From NCBI RefSeq assembly GCF_016756745.1, contig NZ_JAESIH010000072.1, positions 1-50,593 of the forward strand: a stretch of DNA of 50,593 bases, read 5' to 3'. This document shows, piece after piece, positions 50,164-50,593 of the stretch. Positions within the stretch are counted from its first letter, which is position 1. Each line of letters begins with the position of its first letter. The translations under genes were made by a program, and so were the position numbers. The notes under the pieces were generated by a model, which saw only the letters and a program-made list of their open reading frames with translations, did not search any database and was not told the origin of the DNA. The stretch comes from Aminivibrio sp. (GTDB taxonomy: Bacteria; Synergistota; Synergistia; Synergistales; Aminobacteriaceae).

Positions 50164-50593
50164 TGTCATCCTGAGGCCGGCATCTTGGCCGAAGGATCTG
50201 GTACTTCTTGTCATTCTGAGGGCGAAGCCCGAAGAATCTCGGTCTTGAGGGGCAAGACCAACCCCGAGATCCTTCCCTCGCTGTGCTCGGGGTGCTTCGC
50301 GATCGCTTCGCTCAGGACGACAGAAAGGGTGTCATCCTGAGGCCGGCATCTTGGCCGAAGGATCTGGTACTTCTTGTCATTCTGAGGGCGAAGCCCGAAG
50401 AATCTCGGTCTTGAGGGGCAAGACCAACCCCGAGATCCTTCCCTCGCTGTGCTCGGGATGCTTCGCGATCGCTTCGCTCAGGATGACAAAAAACAAGGCC
50501 TCAGGTCGACAGGCTTTTGTTTGTCATCCTGAGGCCGGCATCTTGGCCGAAGGATCTGGTACTTCTTGTCATTCTGAGGGCGAAGCCCGAAGA
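50164..50593. repeat. Tandem palindromic repeat array, running off the window
   Basis: Units of about 159 bp start at 50164 and 50330, and a third, cut by the window end, at 50522. Each begins TGTCATCCTGAGGCCGGCAT and ends CTCAGGA(T/C)GACA. The interior contains complementary pieces (GAATCTCGGTCTTGA with CAAGACCAACCCCGAGAT). The ends are shared with the arrays at 29031 and 18019. Bases 50031-50163 hold nothing I can assign. Confidence 0.92.

Overview
The window reads as chromosome of a high-GC, diderm, strictly anaerobic bacterium. The oxygen-independent (early cobalt insertion) cobalamin route, a tungsten-type aldehyde:ferredoxin oxidoreductase, TRAP-TAXI uptake and Sec-exported proteins fit a fermenter. 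My best guess is a Synergistota (Aminivibrio-like) organism. That is inference from gene content and style, not something the sequence proves.

Region 1 (1-18000) is a corrinoid and tetrapyrrole region built from two riboswitch-controlled operons. The plus-strand operon has a cobalamin riboswitch, an exported cobaltochelatase CbiK, a BtuCDF-like ABC importer, CbiL and a Gate-domain membrane protein. The minus-strand operon starts at a second cobalamin riboswitch near 17950. It runs cbiC, cbiD, cbiET, cbiF, cbiGH, hemA, precorrin-2 dehydrogenase, hemC, cobA-hemD and hemB with almost every stop overlapping the next start. hemL lies between them, convergent with hemB. Together they take glutamyl-tRNA to uroporphyrinogen III and most of the way through corrin-ring synthesis. 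No cbiJ and no late cobalamin genes (cbiA, cbiP, cobD, cobS) are in the window.

Region 2 (18000-30550) holds a GntR regulator, a small hypothetical gene, an exported SH3-domain protein, an 8.6-kb gene for a 2870-residue exported protein (helical N-terminus, about eleven Ig/PKD-like segments, TPR-like repeats, two related C-terminal domains) and a Sel1-repeat protein.

Region 3 (31000-39350) holds an aminotransferase, then a minus-strand operon of NhaC-type antiporter, TIGR04076-ferredoxin fusion and aldehyde:ferredoxin oxidoreductase. That operon is preceded by an ORF-free transcription unit with a consensus promoter, foldable sequence and a terminator. Next come remnants of an IS3-type transposase and of a group II intron, then fetA-fetB-ybaK.

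Region 4 (39400-47600) is a minus-strand catabolic cluster: iron-type alcohol dehydrogenase, DapA/NanA-family aldolase, TAXI binding protein, fused TRAP permease, a flavoprotein oxidoreductase and a GntR regulator. It has a consensus promoter with palindromic operators over the predicted start. Its substrate is not evident.

Region 5 (47600-50593) is a mobile-element-rich tail with a lower-GC radical SAM gene. A family of about 257-bp MITE-like elements (terminal inverted repeats CCTAAATCCGCA, 5-6 bp target duplications) occurs through the window, and a second family of palindromic intergenic repeats forms tandem arrays at 29031-29495 and from 50164 to the end.
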